DNA of 64,000 nucleotides from Phorcus lineatus (lineage: Eukaryota > Mollusca > Gastropoda > Trochida > Trochidae), in NCBI GenBank assembly GCA_921293015.1, contig OV121094.1, forward strand, positions 38,190,054 to 38,254,053. Reading direction: 5' to 3'. Shown here piece by piece: positions 47,543-58,550 of this stretch. Under the pieces are notes generated by a model, which worked only from the letters and a program-made list of their open reading frames with translations, was not told the DNA's origin and searched no databases. Every line of letters starts with the position of its first letter. Positions within the stretch are counted from its first letter, which is position 1. A program made the position numbers and the translations under genes.

Positions 47543-50500
47543 ATGGCGGGAAAACGTGGTCGAGGACGCATTTTCAGCCCTGCAACAATCCGATCTAAGA
47601 AAACTCAACGAGCAAAGGATCGCCGGGACAAGAGTGTTTTCATCGGAGACACGCATCAGCGTTGGTCCAGATTGAAGGAGCAACACGGCCCGTTACTCTC
47701 AAACAGCGATTGGGCCGCCCGCTTGCTGGATGCTTACGAGAGCAGTCGCCACCAGAGGTTGGTCGCAGATTCAGCTAGCTATCCAAATTTATTATATTTT
47801 ATCAATACGTTGGCAAAAATAATTCAAATTACTGCTAGGATGATAATGATTTTCCATATGTTATTAGTTAGAAAATATTTTTTAATTCTCTTGAATCTAT
47901 TTATTTATTCATGAAAGATGATATATTTTCATCGCAATATTGGTCACGAGGTTGAAGCCTTGACATGAATTCATAGTTTTATGTTAGCAATGAAGGAGGC
48001 CTCGTAAAATGTTTCATTTCGATATCTTGGTCCAGAATCGTGTAGAATCTAAAGGTCTGCCAACACAACGTTCACTCACTTCCGGGATACATTTCGTCAG
48101 AGTATAAGACTATTTCCGGTTTAACGTTTTTGTTATCATCAAATCCTACTGGACAGTCAAATTCAGTATACGGCATTTACGAAACATCAAGATAAAGTCA
48201 TAAATCTAGTGATTATACATGTACTCTTTATCAAACGTTGCATTTCGTAAAAACTCTTTTAATTTTAGAATTCATCTATCATCGACGCCGATATCGCCTA
48301 TTACGGTTGAATATTGTGAGGATCCCAGTGCAAGGTAGGCAAATGTTGAAGTTAAATGTATGTTGTTGATCTAAATGAATGAACATGATTTTAGAAATGA
48401 CATGCACATAAAAATTAAACAAATAATGAATTTATTCAATTTAAGAAATACACTTTTGTTTTAATGTCCATACTATTATACTCATAAATTAGTGTAATTT
48501 AGAGGGAATGAACAATAAACTATTACTTTGTCCAATCTATAAAATATTATGAAATATTGGAAAATTATTATCAATGTGGTTTCATGGTCACTTTTTATGA
48601 ATTTTGAGAGAGAGAGTTAGAATATACAGTACAAATTATGATTAAAATCTATATGGTCAGTTAACTTTTTCAGAGACCTTTCAACAAGATACCTAGCAGA
48701 AGAACCATTACCCAGGTGGGAATTTTAATTTTATAACAAATTTGATTTAATTGAATTTTTTTTATTTGTGGCATACAGAGACATAAGAAATTGATTTTTT
48801 TTAAAAGTAATTCTAAGAGTGAGATTGAAAATATTTTCACGATACAGAAGTATTGTTGTATTCATTAGGTGCTGTCATCTAACTTTCAATTGTCTTTGTG
48901 CAGGGAACACAACTATAGTCAGAAGCCAGGGGGAAAAGAAAATTTCATGTGAGTAGATGGTAACAATTTTATCAATCATTGAATAGATAAAAGTTAATAT
49001 CCAGAAACCATGTGTCCCCTTTTAAAACTAAAAGTGGCAAGTGGGTTGTGTTGAATTTTTACATAAAAATTCCAACTGAGCAGGCAAATGAATGTGTAAA
49101 TGAATTGTCTAAATGAGGATGCTGAATTGATTGACTTTGTTATCAGCAATACAAACTAGATTAAAAATCCTTAAATGAGTTCATGAATAAAACTGATGTT
49201 TTTTCACATAGTGTTGAAGTTCACGCTGCAGATGTGAGAGATGATCCCCACAGCCAGGAGGATACTGTTGACAGCTATGCATTGTTTGAAGAAGAAATTC
49301 AAGATGAATCTGAAGTAAATCTTTCTTTGATGTGAGTATTTATTTTTATACCCAAACAAATGATGGAATATTCATCTATTTTATGATTTCAAAGAGGGAT
49401 ATTGGCATCGGCTATATACTATAAATAAATAAATAGATTTGTACCAAGTTATTATATATGAAGGTCATCTGCTTGTTTCATTGTACATGTATGATATATT
49501 AAGTGTTATCTTTATCAAGCAGAAAAAAATCATCTTGTTTATCAAAACCTGTCTGTATCATCAAACTTTATGCTTATGTATATCAAATTAATTTGCCATA
49601 TATACATGTATACACCAAATGTTCTATAAGCCTTATACCCAAGTACGGAAATAAAGATTGATTGACGTTATATGATTATAACTTCAAAATAACTCTTTCA
49701 GTGATCCTTTGCTTGATGCCGACAATTTTGAGGATATTACAGCGTGCGAGGAGGTATACGACATTGCTGATTCTAGTGACGACAGTGAAGACAACATGTT
49801 TGATCCCTGCCCAATGGAAACAATGCACCGAGTCACCTGTGCAGATGAGATCCAGACCGACGAACCAACCTTCTTAGTTTACAAGAGCTGCCTCCTTGAT
49901 CTTGCCACCTTGGACGTTCAGAAGATGTGTACGACATGCAACAGCACAGTACAAATTGAATTGAAGAAAGTTGGCACTGGAATATATCTACAATGGGTAG
50001 GTTGCTAAACCATTCACCATTCACCAGCATATCATATTGCTATAATTTTCATGTTCTGAACCATTACTGAACACATTGCCTTGAATACTTAGAGAGTTTG
50101 AAATATTGTCTAGATGGGTAGTGAATCTAGAGATGTTTCAAGAAAATATTTAAACAAAGTAGTTGTCAAGTGTGCAGTTGAATTGAAAATGAATATATAA
50201 TTTGTTTCAGGAATGTGAAAAAGGCCATTTTGCACATCGATGGGCTTCTCAACCTTTGCTTCCTCGTGGCGGAATGGTGGGTAACATCAACCTAGCGGCT
50301 GCTATAGTTTTGTCTGGCAACAACTTTGCTAAGATTGCCCTTCTAGCAAGGTTCCTCAACATGGCATTCCTGAGTAAAAGTTCCTTCTTTAACATCCAGT
50401 CGCACTACATCGTCCCTGGAGTTGATGAATATTGGCTTGACATCAAACGCTCAAGGTTTGAACAGCTCAGAGGCAAAGACGTCATTGTTGCTGGTTAGTA

Positions 50501-53147
50501 TTCATTGTAATGTATTTCTTTTGATAACTAATTTAAAGTGATAGACACAATGAAATATTTATTCCTTTTCTAATAGAATAGTTGTTCAATGGAATAAAAG
50601 CCATATTAAAGTGATATCTGTGTGGTTAAAACAATAGTACATTATGTTTATATTTTATTATGTCATATTTTAATGAATTATTTTAATATTTTTCTTGTTT
50701 CCATGGAAACAATTTCAACTTTGCATATGGGGGAGGGGGGGGGGGGGGGGGGAAGGTTAGCTTTCCAACCTATTCGGGTTATTCTTAATGTTTTTCATTT
50801 TACTTGATTTCCGTGGAAACAATTTAAACTTATTGCATATTGAGGGCTGTAGATGTTAATTATAATAATTGATGACGGTGTGAGCATCAAATGTCACATT
50901 CACATATTTTAGTTTATATTTATTTTATGAAGGATTCAAAATGTTTAAGATCTACAACTCTCTTATAGGTGACGGTCGTATGGACAGCCCAGGATACTGT
51001 GCCAAGTACTGTACGTATTCCATTCTTGACATAGAATCAAGGTGCTTACTGGACATGGTTGTCATTGACAAGAGGGAGACAGACTTGAAGTCCACCTGCA
51101 TGGAAGCCCTGGCCTTTACTCGCATCATCGATGGATTGACTGGTGCTGGTGTTATTGTCAAGGAAGTTGTGACAGATGCTCACTCACAGATCTCAAACAT
51201 TATGAGTATGTTTGCTTAATCATTTTAAGGGCATATTAGGAAACCAAATATGGTTCAAACATATTTACAATATGATCAAATAAAAATGTTCTTATTTTAA
51301 CTGTATTTGAATCTGAATTGACCAAAAATATATAAAAAAAATTTAAACAAATCTGTACCCTAATGAAAGGATTTTTTATTATGATCTTTTTTAGAGAAGA
51401 AATATCCCGGGATTTTACATTCATATGACGTATGGCATGGAGCAAAAAACCTGGCAAGAAAGTTAACAACGGTGAGTTTATCTGTATATTGATCCTACTC
51501 GAGAAACTGAAACCTTGACAATTTTTATTTTTATTTAGGTTCCGGGTAACAGCTTAAACAAAATGTTCTTCGCACAAAGCAGTAAAAAATAATTATTTCT
51601 TGGTTATAATGTAATCAGATCTTTGAGCAGTCAATAGGTATTGTTAATTTAAACATATGATGGTATTATTATCTTTATTATTTCACTGCTTGAGGAAAAA
51701 TACGAATATATTGCATAGCATTTCTCTTAATGGTAACAGGCAGCAGCACCCAAGGATTGTTCCGAACTCAGACCGTGGATAAAGGACATCACAAACCATT
51801 TCTGGTATTGTGCTCGAGAGTGTGAAGGAAGTCATGAAGCTTTCCTGGTAAGTTTACACTTAATGTTAAAGTTATATAATATTTGGTCTGCCAGTGAAAC
51901 TATAATTCCCTGGAATGACATCAAGATGAATGAAATTATTTCCATTTCTATTGTTAAAATTCAAGCAGAAAAAAATCTACATTCCTAATCTTAGTTCAAT
52001 ATGCGATTTTAAATATAATGGTCATTGTTGATTTACAGTCAAGATGGATTGGCGTGATTCACCATGTGGCAGGTTGTCATGACTGGGGCTTGGGCAAGTG
52101 TGAACATGACGACATCAGCGATGAAGAGAAAACCTATCTGTCTCCTAACAGCCCAGCTCACTTAGCACTCCGAGAAGTTGTATATAATCCGTATCTGATG
52201 AGGACCATTCCATACTACATCAGGTTCAGGTAAAATAAACTTGGATACAATGATACTTAATTTCAACAAAAAAAGTTCATGAGCACCCAAGTATATAATG
52301 TGTAGGCATCATATGGGTTTCTAGATTGTATCTCATAATTGAAAATCAGTGTGATCCTTTCCATATTTTGTTATGAATTTTTTAACTTTGAGAAGAAAAG
52401 AAAGATTAATAGTTTTTAAATACATCTTTATTTATTTTATCCTAAAACATCTTTATAAACTAGACAGGAATATAATATAACTTTAATGACTAATATTTTC
52501 AATTTCATAAAAAATATAAACTATGGTGTCAATGTTTTCAATGTGAGTATTTCGTCCTAGGTCAACCTCGGATTTGGAGAGTTTCCAAAACCACATCCTG
52601 ATGTACGCATCAAAGAGGTTTTCATTCAGGTATGTTGATAAATTATCTCTTTCTATTATTGTTTATTATGAATGTCAACACTGATGAGGATGCTGATATA
52701 TCAGGTTTGAATAGGGGGAAACAAACCCAATTCTGTGTTCAAGCCATTGGCTTAAAATGGTAAATAAATGTGAATTTTAAAAATTTACAATCATGTTTCA
52801 GCTACGATGTCTACAAGACCCGGTGCCAGCTGGCAGCCATCGACTATTTGGCTCACATGGACAGACCTGAGAAGAAGACTGCAGATGGACAGAATATCTA
52901 TCACCGGATCTACTCCAAGATCACCAACCACTGGAGGGCACTCACCACCAAAATGGACAAAGGTTATGTATACATTCCAAATCTAATTAACATAATCATT
53001 GGTAAGTATATCTCTGGCCAAATTACCTCTAGGAGCAAAATTGAACCAAGTGTTCAACATCCGTCAAGAATTAGGGCCACAACATCAAAGTGTCCTCCTG
53101 AACCAACCAAGGAAATTGTAAGAAAACTCAAGTCAAGGTTCAAATAA
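47543..53147 (+). CDS. Kolobok transposase, 13 exons, uninterrupted
   Basis: Exons read by eye, all GT-AG: 47543-47757, 48269-48334, 48674-48715, 48904-48948, 49212-49331, 49702-49996, 50211-50493, 50969-51205, 51395-51471, 51740-51847, 52039-52229, 52561-52629, 52802-53147 (TAA). They join in frame to 697 residues. The start at 47543 has A at -3 and G at +4; an upstream in-frame ATG (47498) is possible. Parts: basic leader with IGDTHQRWSRLKEQ (family N-terminal block); acidic middle; zinc-ribbon-like CTTC...CEKGH across exons 6-7; D357 (GDGRMDSPG); D425 (VVTDAH); D446xxH449 (SYDVWHGAKNL); E566 (SDLESFQ...YASKRFSFSY). D357, D425 and E566 are my candidate catalytic triad. No THAP finger is visible at the N terminus, unlike some Kolobok enzymes. 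All domains present, no stop; possibly functional. Confidence 0.87.
50729..50752 (+). repeat. Poly(G) tract in transposase intron 7
   Basis: About 24 bases of G with one A. It sits between two copies of a short block (CCATGGAAACAATTTCAACT at about 50701 and CCGTGGAAACAATTTAAACT at about 50811). The tract could form a quadruplex and is prone to length change. Confidence 0.9.
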
Positions 53148-53193
53148 TGTCATTCAACTTGTCATGTTATAGATACCAAGTAGATCTCTTACA

Positions 53194-54120
53194 AATGTGG
53201 TAATTTGATTAATGTGTGATTTTCAGTAAAGTTTCCTTGATCAACATTGTAATGACTAATCTTTCATGTGATTTGGTGACAAGGCTTTGTTAACATGCAG
53301 TGGGTTAAAGTATCGTAAAATTATTGTCCTGCTGTATTCAAAAACATCTAAGACCGGCCAAAATCTAAACATGATAAAAATTACACAAGTCTCTTTGAAT
53401 TTGGGAAATATTTTATATGAATGTGACAATTTGATTAATATGTGATTTCAGTAAAGTTTCCTTGATCAACATTGTAATGACTAATCTTTCATGTGATTTG
53501 GTGACAAGGCTTTGTTAACATGCAGTGGGTTAAAGTATCGTAAAATTATTGTCCTGCTGTATTCAAAAACATCTAAGACCGGCCAAAATCTAAACATGAT
53601 AAAAATTACACAAGTCTCTTTGAATTTGGGAAATATTTTATATGAATGTGACAATTTGATTAATATGTGATTTCAGTAAAGTTTTCTTGATCAACATTGT
53701 AATGACTAATCTTTCATGTGATTTGGTGACAAGGCTTTGTTAACATGCAGTGGGTTAAAGTATCGTAAAATTATTGTCCTGCTGTATTCAAAAACATCTA
53801 AAACCGGCCAAAATCTAAACATGATAAAAATTACACAAGTCTCTTTGAATTTGGGAAATATTTTATATGAATGTGGTAATTTGATTAATATGTGATTTCA
53901 GTAAAGTTTTCTTGATCAACATTGTAATGACTAATCTTTCATGTGATTTGGTGACAAGGCTTTGTTAACATGCAGTGGGTTAAAGTATCGTAAAATTATT
54001 GTCCTGCTGTATTCAAAAACATCTAAGACCGGCCAAAAATTCCACAAGTCTCTTTGAATTTGGGAATTTTTTTTATATGAATGTAATTATTTGGTTAATA
54101 TGTGATTTCAATAAAATCTT
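53194..54120 (+). repeat. ~225-bp tandem array, four units plus a part
   Basis: Unit starts (AATGTGGTAATTTGATTAAT or AATGTGACAATTTGATTAAT) lie at 53194, 53420, 53645, 53870 and 54080, giving periods of 226, 225, 225 and 210 bp; the last full unit has lost about 20 bp. Units are nearly identical, so the array expanded recently. It starts about 50 bp after the transposase stop codon and probably lies in its 3' untranslated region, since AATAAA is found at 54110-54115. Confidence 0.93.
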
Positions 54121-54823
54121 GAACATGTAATTTTGAAACCCTTTGTGGAACATTTAGAAATACTTTGCCATTGACAGAATCTAACTATTTGCTTTATTTT
54201 TCAGTTATCTATGGATGAAGCTCCTGTTTCCCTCATAGTGTTTTGTAATTGTATTGCTCATGATACTTACAGGTTAATGTTAGTAAGGCATTAAAAACTT
54301 TAGGGACTTAATGACATTGAAAGACCTCTATTGTATTTACCTCCATTGTCGTTACTAATTGTATATGTGTTGTCTCTGTGGCTCTAGATAAGGGGCGCTA
54401 CTTTAATCAGGCTATTCTTTCAAATTCCTGTTAGTATTTTTAATATGAATTTTATAAACATCTGATACCAGCTTGTTAGTATTTTATTATGAATTTTATA
54501 AACATCTGATACCTGCATCTAGAGAAGTTTATGGTTTATGTAAATTTTTGAAATTATTAAATAACATTTTTCTAACATGAATCTCAAATTTCGGTTAATT
54601 TTATGTGATAGCCTTTGACCTAATACAATTTGACATGAAATACAGATGAGCTACAGGGCCAATGGTTCTAGTTATTATCTACACTGGCTTTAAAAGACAC
54701 TGCTTGTATATATATGTGCAATTTGATAGAATATGATAATCCTAGATTTAACTTGATACTTTATTTTATTTTTAGCCTTACAATTCTTTTTGTTATCAAG
54801 TCTGTTTTTATTGTCCTTATATC

Positions 54824-57050
54824 TTAAATGAGACGGTGAGGTTTATAGCCAGTGTAGACATTCCTAGTGTCTGGAAATGTGTGTCTAATCTTAGTGACAC
54901 AACAGCTTGGAATCACCACCCTCCCCTGCCCAAGACTACCCTTTGTCCACCACACATACTGACGGTAGGCTGCATGCCGGTATGACCTGTTGAGGTCATC
55001 TGCAGTGAGGGCGTTGATTCCAAGCATGTCCCTTCTGTGAATCATCTGGACACTGAGAACACTCTTGTCCAGAATAAGTAGTTCCATGTCCTTTGGAATA
55101 AATATTGTCTATTATACAGTTTATTAGCTTTTAATTTGTTAGCATTAATTGGATTAGTCAATAAACTTGTTTACTTTTGAAGCATTTTTTCCTTTTCATT
55201 CCATCGAATAATTTTTAAAAATTTATTGATCTGAAATTCATTCTACAAGTATTGTTTGATTAAAAAATATTTTTTCTACAACAAAATTGAATTTTGTTTT
55301 TCTTAATGCTGGTTTTGAGCTATTATAAAGCTGTACCTACTGGTAAAGTACTTGTGCATGGTGAACAATTGCAGCAGACTTGTTCTATTAAAGATGACAT
55401 GTCCCCACAATTGCCACACATGCACCATGGTGGTCCTGAACTTGTGTCCTGTTGGGTGGGGGGTCTTGCGCTTCATCCCCTGATGTGTTCCTGCTAATGA
55501 GGTCATGTAGTACACATGGATATGCATCCACGACCCTCATTAGCAGGCCCTGGGCATCCTCCAAGGGTAATTGGGAAACGCAATTCTGTAAATAGGGTGA
55601 CATTATTTCTGTTGATTTTTTTAGATCCCCAGTTTTTCCTTAATTGGTTACATATTAAGTTGTTTTTATATGAGTGAAGCGACTAAAAAATATTGATGTT
55701 GTTTTTTTCAGTTATTATTTTGCTGTTCCTCTCCGTTATAACATGAATATATCACACCGATGTTGGAAATCATCAATTAAATAAAACAAAAACTCAATGC
55801 TTTCAATTTATATTTGTGTTTATTCTCAGGAAGTTACATGCTGATGTACATATGATTAATTCTTTTTAAATTACCTTTAGTTGGTCCTCTCTCTGTTGCC
55901 TAAGCCCCCTCAACCTCTCCACAGCTTCAGCCTCCAGGAGAGGAACAGCAAAATGCCGACCCCGGCCCCCTCTGCTTCCTCTTCCTCGGCCTCTACCCCT
56001 TCCTCGGCCCCGCCCTCTGCCTCTTCTCACTTCTGTATCTACAATCTCCTTTAATCAAACAGTAAAAAAAAGGATTAATTATTTATCAATTTATGATCTT
56101 ATTTTCAGGAGTTATTATTTACTTTAAATAAATAATCACTGCTTTCAGTTTATGCGAGCAAATTAGGGACAGAAGTATGTTTTCATTTTCAAGCTGGCCA
56201 TGCCATTTTTGATAAGTAATTCACACTTGAGGGGGAGTTAAATCGTAAAGTTAAAAGTATTTCAGTGTTGCGGTGATTTCGTAGACACGAAAACCGGTAC
56301 TCGTAGACAAACCGAGCAGTGAATTCGTAGACAGGTTTTAATATAGGATTAGACGTAATAATAGCAAACTTTTATTTATCAAACTCAAGGTGCAAACACT
56401 AATAGGTTCGATTAAAGAAATAAAAAATATAGTCAGTTTTGTTGTGTTTGGAAAGTATTGAAGTAATCCAATATTATATTATATAACAACTAAGCCTACA
56501 CAATCAACACCAGCATAGAGACGAGAAAACATCCGGGAAGACAATAAAAGTCACTGACAATAAAAACAAATAGCGCGGCTAATCCGCCGATGACACTATT
56601 GTAGCACATCATGTTTTTACAAATTGTTTACAAATATAGCCTAGATATTAAGTCAAACAAATCTAATTTTAATCCACTTGCATGTAAAGCTTATAACATT
56701 ATACGTAAAGCGCACATTCTCAAAATCAATATCCATGCAGCAAGATATGAACTACTATAGAAGATAATGATACTTACAAAAATAGTCAATAGTGACTTGT
56801 AATAAATTTTATACTGTCTACGAAATGGTTTTGTCTACGAAATCACTGCAAGCCATTATTCGGCCTATTCGGCGAACGTGAAGCACTAAACTGCGATAAT
56901 TAAATATTACGATGAACATGATTTAGAATCGAACATCTTACTGTTTATCAATTGTTGGACTATTTGCTATTCATACATGATGAAACAAATCTGTTACTTA
57001 TTACTTACCATTTCAATTTCTCCAGTCAAATTACCCGCCATAGCCGCCAT
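54824..57050 (-). CDS. P2X7-ballast-like protein, antisense second gene of the Kolobok element
   Basis: Exons on the minus strand: 57050-57009 ([14 protein letters not shown]), 56048-55875, 55585-55341, 55090-54824 (TAA), with GT-AG introns in phase 0. Exon 2 encodes an RG-rich run (about residues 22-46) then a charged helix with [17 protein letters not shown]. Exon 3 carries [18 protein letters not shown] and [11 protein letters not shown] followed by VCCNCSPC. Exon 4 carries [19 protein letters not shown] and [21 protein letters not shown]. This order matches the cytoplasmic ballast domain of vertebrate P2X7, which binds zinc and GDP; there are no channel segments. Exon 3 is 245 nt and needs one more base to stay in frame; the slip falls at a six-C run near 55465. 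Expected length is about 242 aa. Function within the element is unknown. Confidence 0.82.
56268..56851. mobile_element. 584-bp MITE inside the antisense gene's intron 1
   Basis: The ends are TTGCGGTGATTTCGTAGACA (56268-56287) and TGTCTACGAAATCACTGCAA (56832-56851), a 20-bp inverted repeat with one difference. TTCGTAGACA or CGTAGACA recurs three more times near the left end and once more near the right. No clear target duplication was found. There is no coding capacity. It lies between exon 1 (57009) and exon 2 (56048) of the ballast-like gene, so it interrupts no exon. Confidence 0.8.
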
Positions 57051-57296
57051 ATTTGTTGGTAGAAGTCTGACAGCAGGTAGTGTTAAACGCGAGTAACGGA
57101 AGTCGTGTGACGTCATGTTCTAGAATTATTAGTTTGCGGACCACAAAACGTCAAGAAAAAAACGTTTTTCAAAAATAAGTTAAAATTTCGTATTTTCGGT
57201 TCTTTTGACTTGCAACCATTTGGTAAGCTATATTTTAAAGGATTTCAAACAGTCACTAGTGAAAAATGTCAAAAATTTGCCGCACTGCTCCTTTAA

Positions 57297-58249
57297 AGGT
57301 TCACTTTTTGTGTTAAAACGTATAAGCACCGGATTTGAAAAAAAAAAATGTTACGGTTTATAAGTCAATGATGTAAAGCATTAATAAAGCTAGTCCTCAA
57401 TATATAAAAAAGATAGGTTTTATTAATTTTTATTTTATATGTCTTGGTTAAAAATTAAACCAAACAGTCTTTTAACACGTTAACATTTTTCAACAACATT
57501 ACTAACAAAATGTATAACAATGACACTTTCTAATTTAAGTAAAACTAGTGAAAATAGGTGGTTGTAGTTTGCTTACAAGTGTGAACATCAATCAGGGTAG
57601 TGACTTATGACATATATTATTAAAGACACATTTTAATCTTTGAAATTTATTTATTTTCTTCAACGGTCAAAGGCGCATACAAGATGATTGATTTGACCAT
57701 AATCAACACGAAATAAATCCATTTCTGATCTATTCTTCAGGACTATGTGGACACTCCTTGTCCAATGTTGTCTCAAATGTTTCTACAACTGTATTACGTT
57801 GTTTTTGTCCAGGCTATCTGTTTAGGCTATCTATTAAAGATTATATATAGTTGGTCATTTGAGAGTCATACCATAAACGGTTTGATAATGAAATAATCCC
57901 TTTGTCAAGACGGGAACTGTAGAATAGTTTAGGGTAAATGCATGCCACTCCCATATTTGAAGGGAGGTCAGCCCGGAAATTACAGATTAGGATTCCCTAC
58001 TTGCAAGATACATCCCCCAAAATGTCAGCTTTTGGGATTCAGAAAATGAATATCTAAAAAAACGTATGGTGTCATACAGTGTAACGGTTTAACACCTGTC
58101 AAATGAGATTACTCATGTATGAGTATGTATAAAAGGTTTCTGAATAACGGTTTGATATAGATCACATCAAGCAGGTAGCAAGTGACAACCTAAGCACAGC
58201 GTTATTCCATCACTCAGTCACAGGAGCGATTCATAACGTTTCAGCTTTA
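57297..58249. other. AT-rich stretch, nothing recognised
   Basis: Sequence just right of the Kolobok TTAA border; no open frame or repeat could be assigned. Confidence 0.45.
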
Positions 58250-58550
58250 TTACCAAAAAGGGCAATCCTATCGGGGTTTATATTTTTCATCATTTTTCAT
58301 TGCATTAGGGCAACGCATTGACGCCACAATTTGCTAATGACATTGCGTTCCAAATGGGCCATCAGCTTTAATGAAGTTTTTAATTATTTGATTTGATTTT
58401 GCGACTTCGGCAGAATATAATTTTCGTGAACATGACATATTATGTTTAAGACACTCGTGCTCGAAAATCGGCATATCTCTTGCTCTCGCTCGGAAATTGT
58501 CATTCGTTGCATAAACATAGAAAATCATGGATACCCACATAATATCTTCT
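58250..58550 (+). repeat. CRE-palindrome/hairpin repeat, family A copy 3
   Basis: Opens TTACCAAAAAGGGCAATCCT, then ATCGGGGTTTATATTTTTCA, a decayed CRE (TGACGCCA near 58319), TGCGTTCCAAATG, GATTTTGCGACTTCGG and a decayed hairpin with CATGACATATTATGTTTAAG on one side and CATAAACATAGAAAATCATG on the other. The loop contains TTGCTCTCGCTCGG. It is more diverged than the 40271 copy. Confidence 0.75.

Larger units (their letters stand above)
47293..57292 (+). mobile_element. Complete Kolobok/T2 DNA transposon, 10,000 bp, two genes
   Basis: TTAA lies at both borders (47289-47292 and 57293-57296). The left end opens AGGAGCAGTCCAGCATATTT and the right end, reverse-complemented, AGGAGCAGTGCGGCAAATTT, so the termini are inverted repeats of about 20-30 bp with several differences. 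TTAA followed by AGGRR is the known signature of the T2/Kolobok superfamily. Inside are a 13-exon transposase gene on the plus strand (47543-53147) and a 4-exon gene for a P2X7-ballast-like protein on the minus strand (54824-57050), convergent and separated by a tandem array. A MITE lies in the antisense gene's first intron, so the element has been in place for some time. Confidence 0.9.

Noticed and set aside
47353-47598. 81-codon open frame at the left end of the Kolobok element
   Set aside because: It overlaps the transposase start in another frame and has no domain; it is 5' untranslated sequence read by chance.
52963-54230. Alternative last transposase exon after the AAAG/GTTATG site, joining near 54205
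   Set aside because: It would end after four residues (VIYG). The longer exon keeps YVYIPNL, which matches the family C terminus, so I kept the stop at 53147.
54824-57050. A true host P2X receptor gene
   Set aside because: No transmembrane segments or ATP-binding ectodomain are encoded; only the ballast-like domain with an RG-rich leader is present, wholly inside transposon ends.
47293-57292. piggyBac as the identity of the TTAA element
   Set aside because: piggyBac also uses TTAA, but the protein lacks its motifs and instead shows the DGR..DSPG, TDAH and SYDVWHGAKNL blocks I associate with Kolobok, and the ends start AGGAG.
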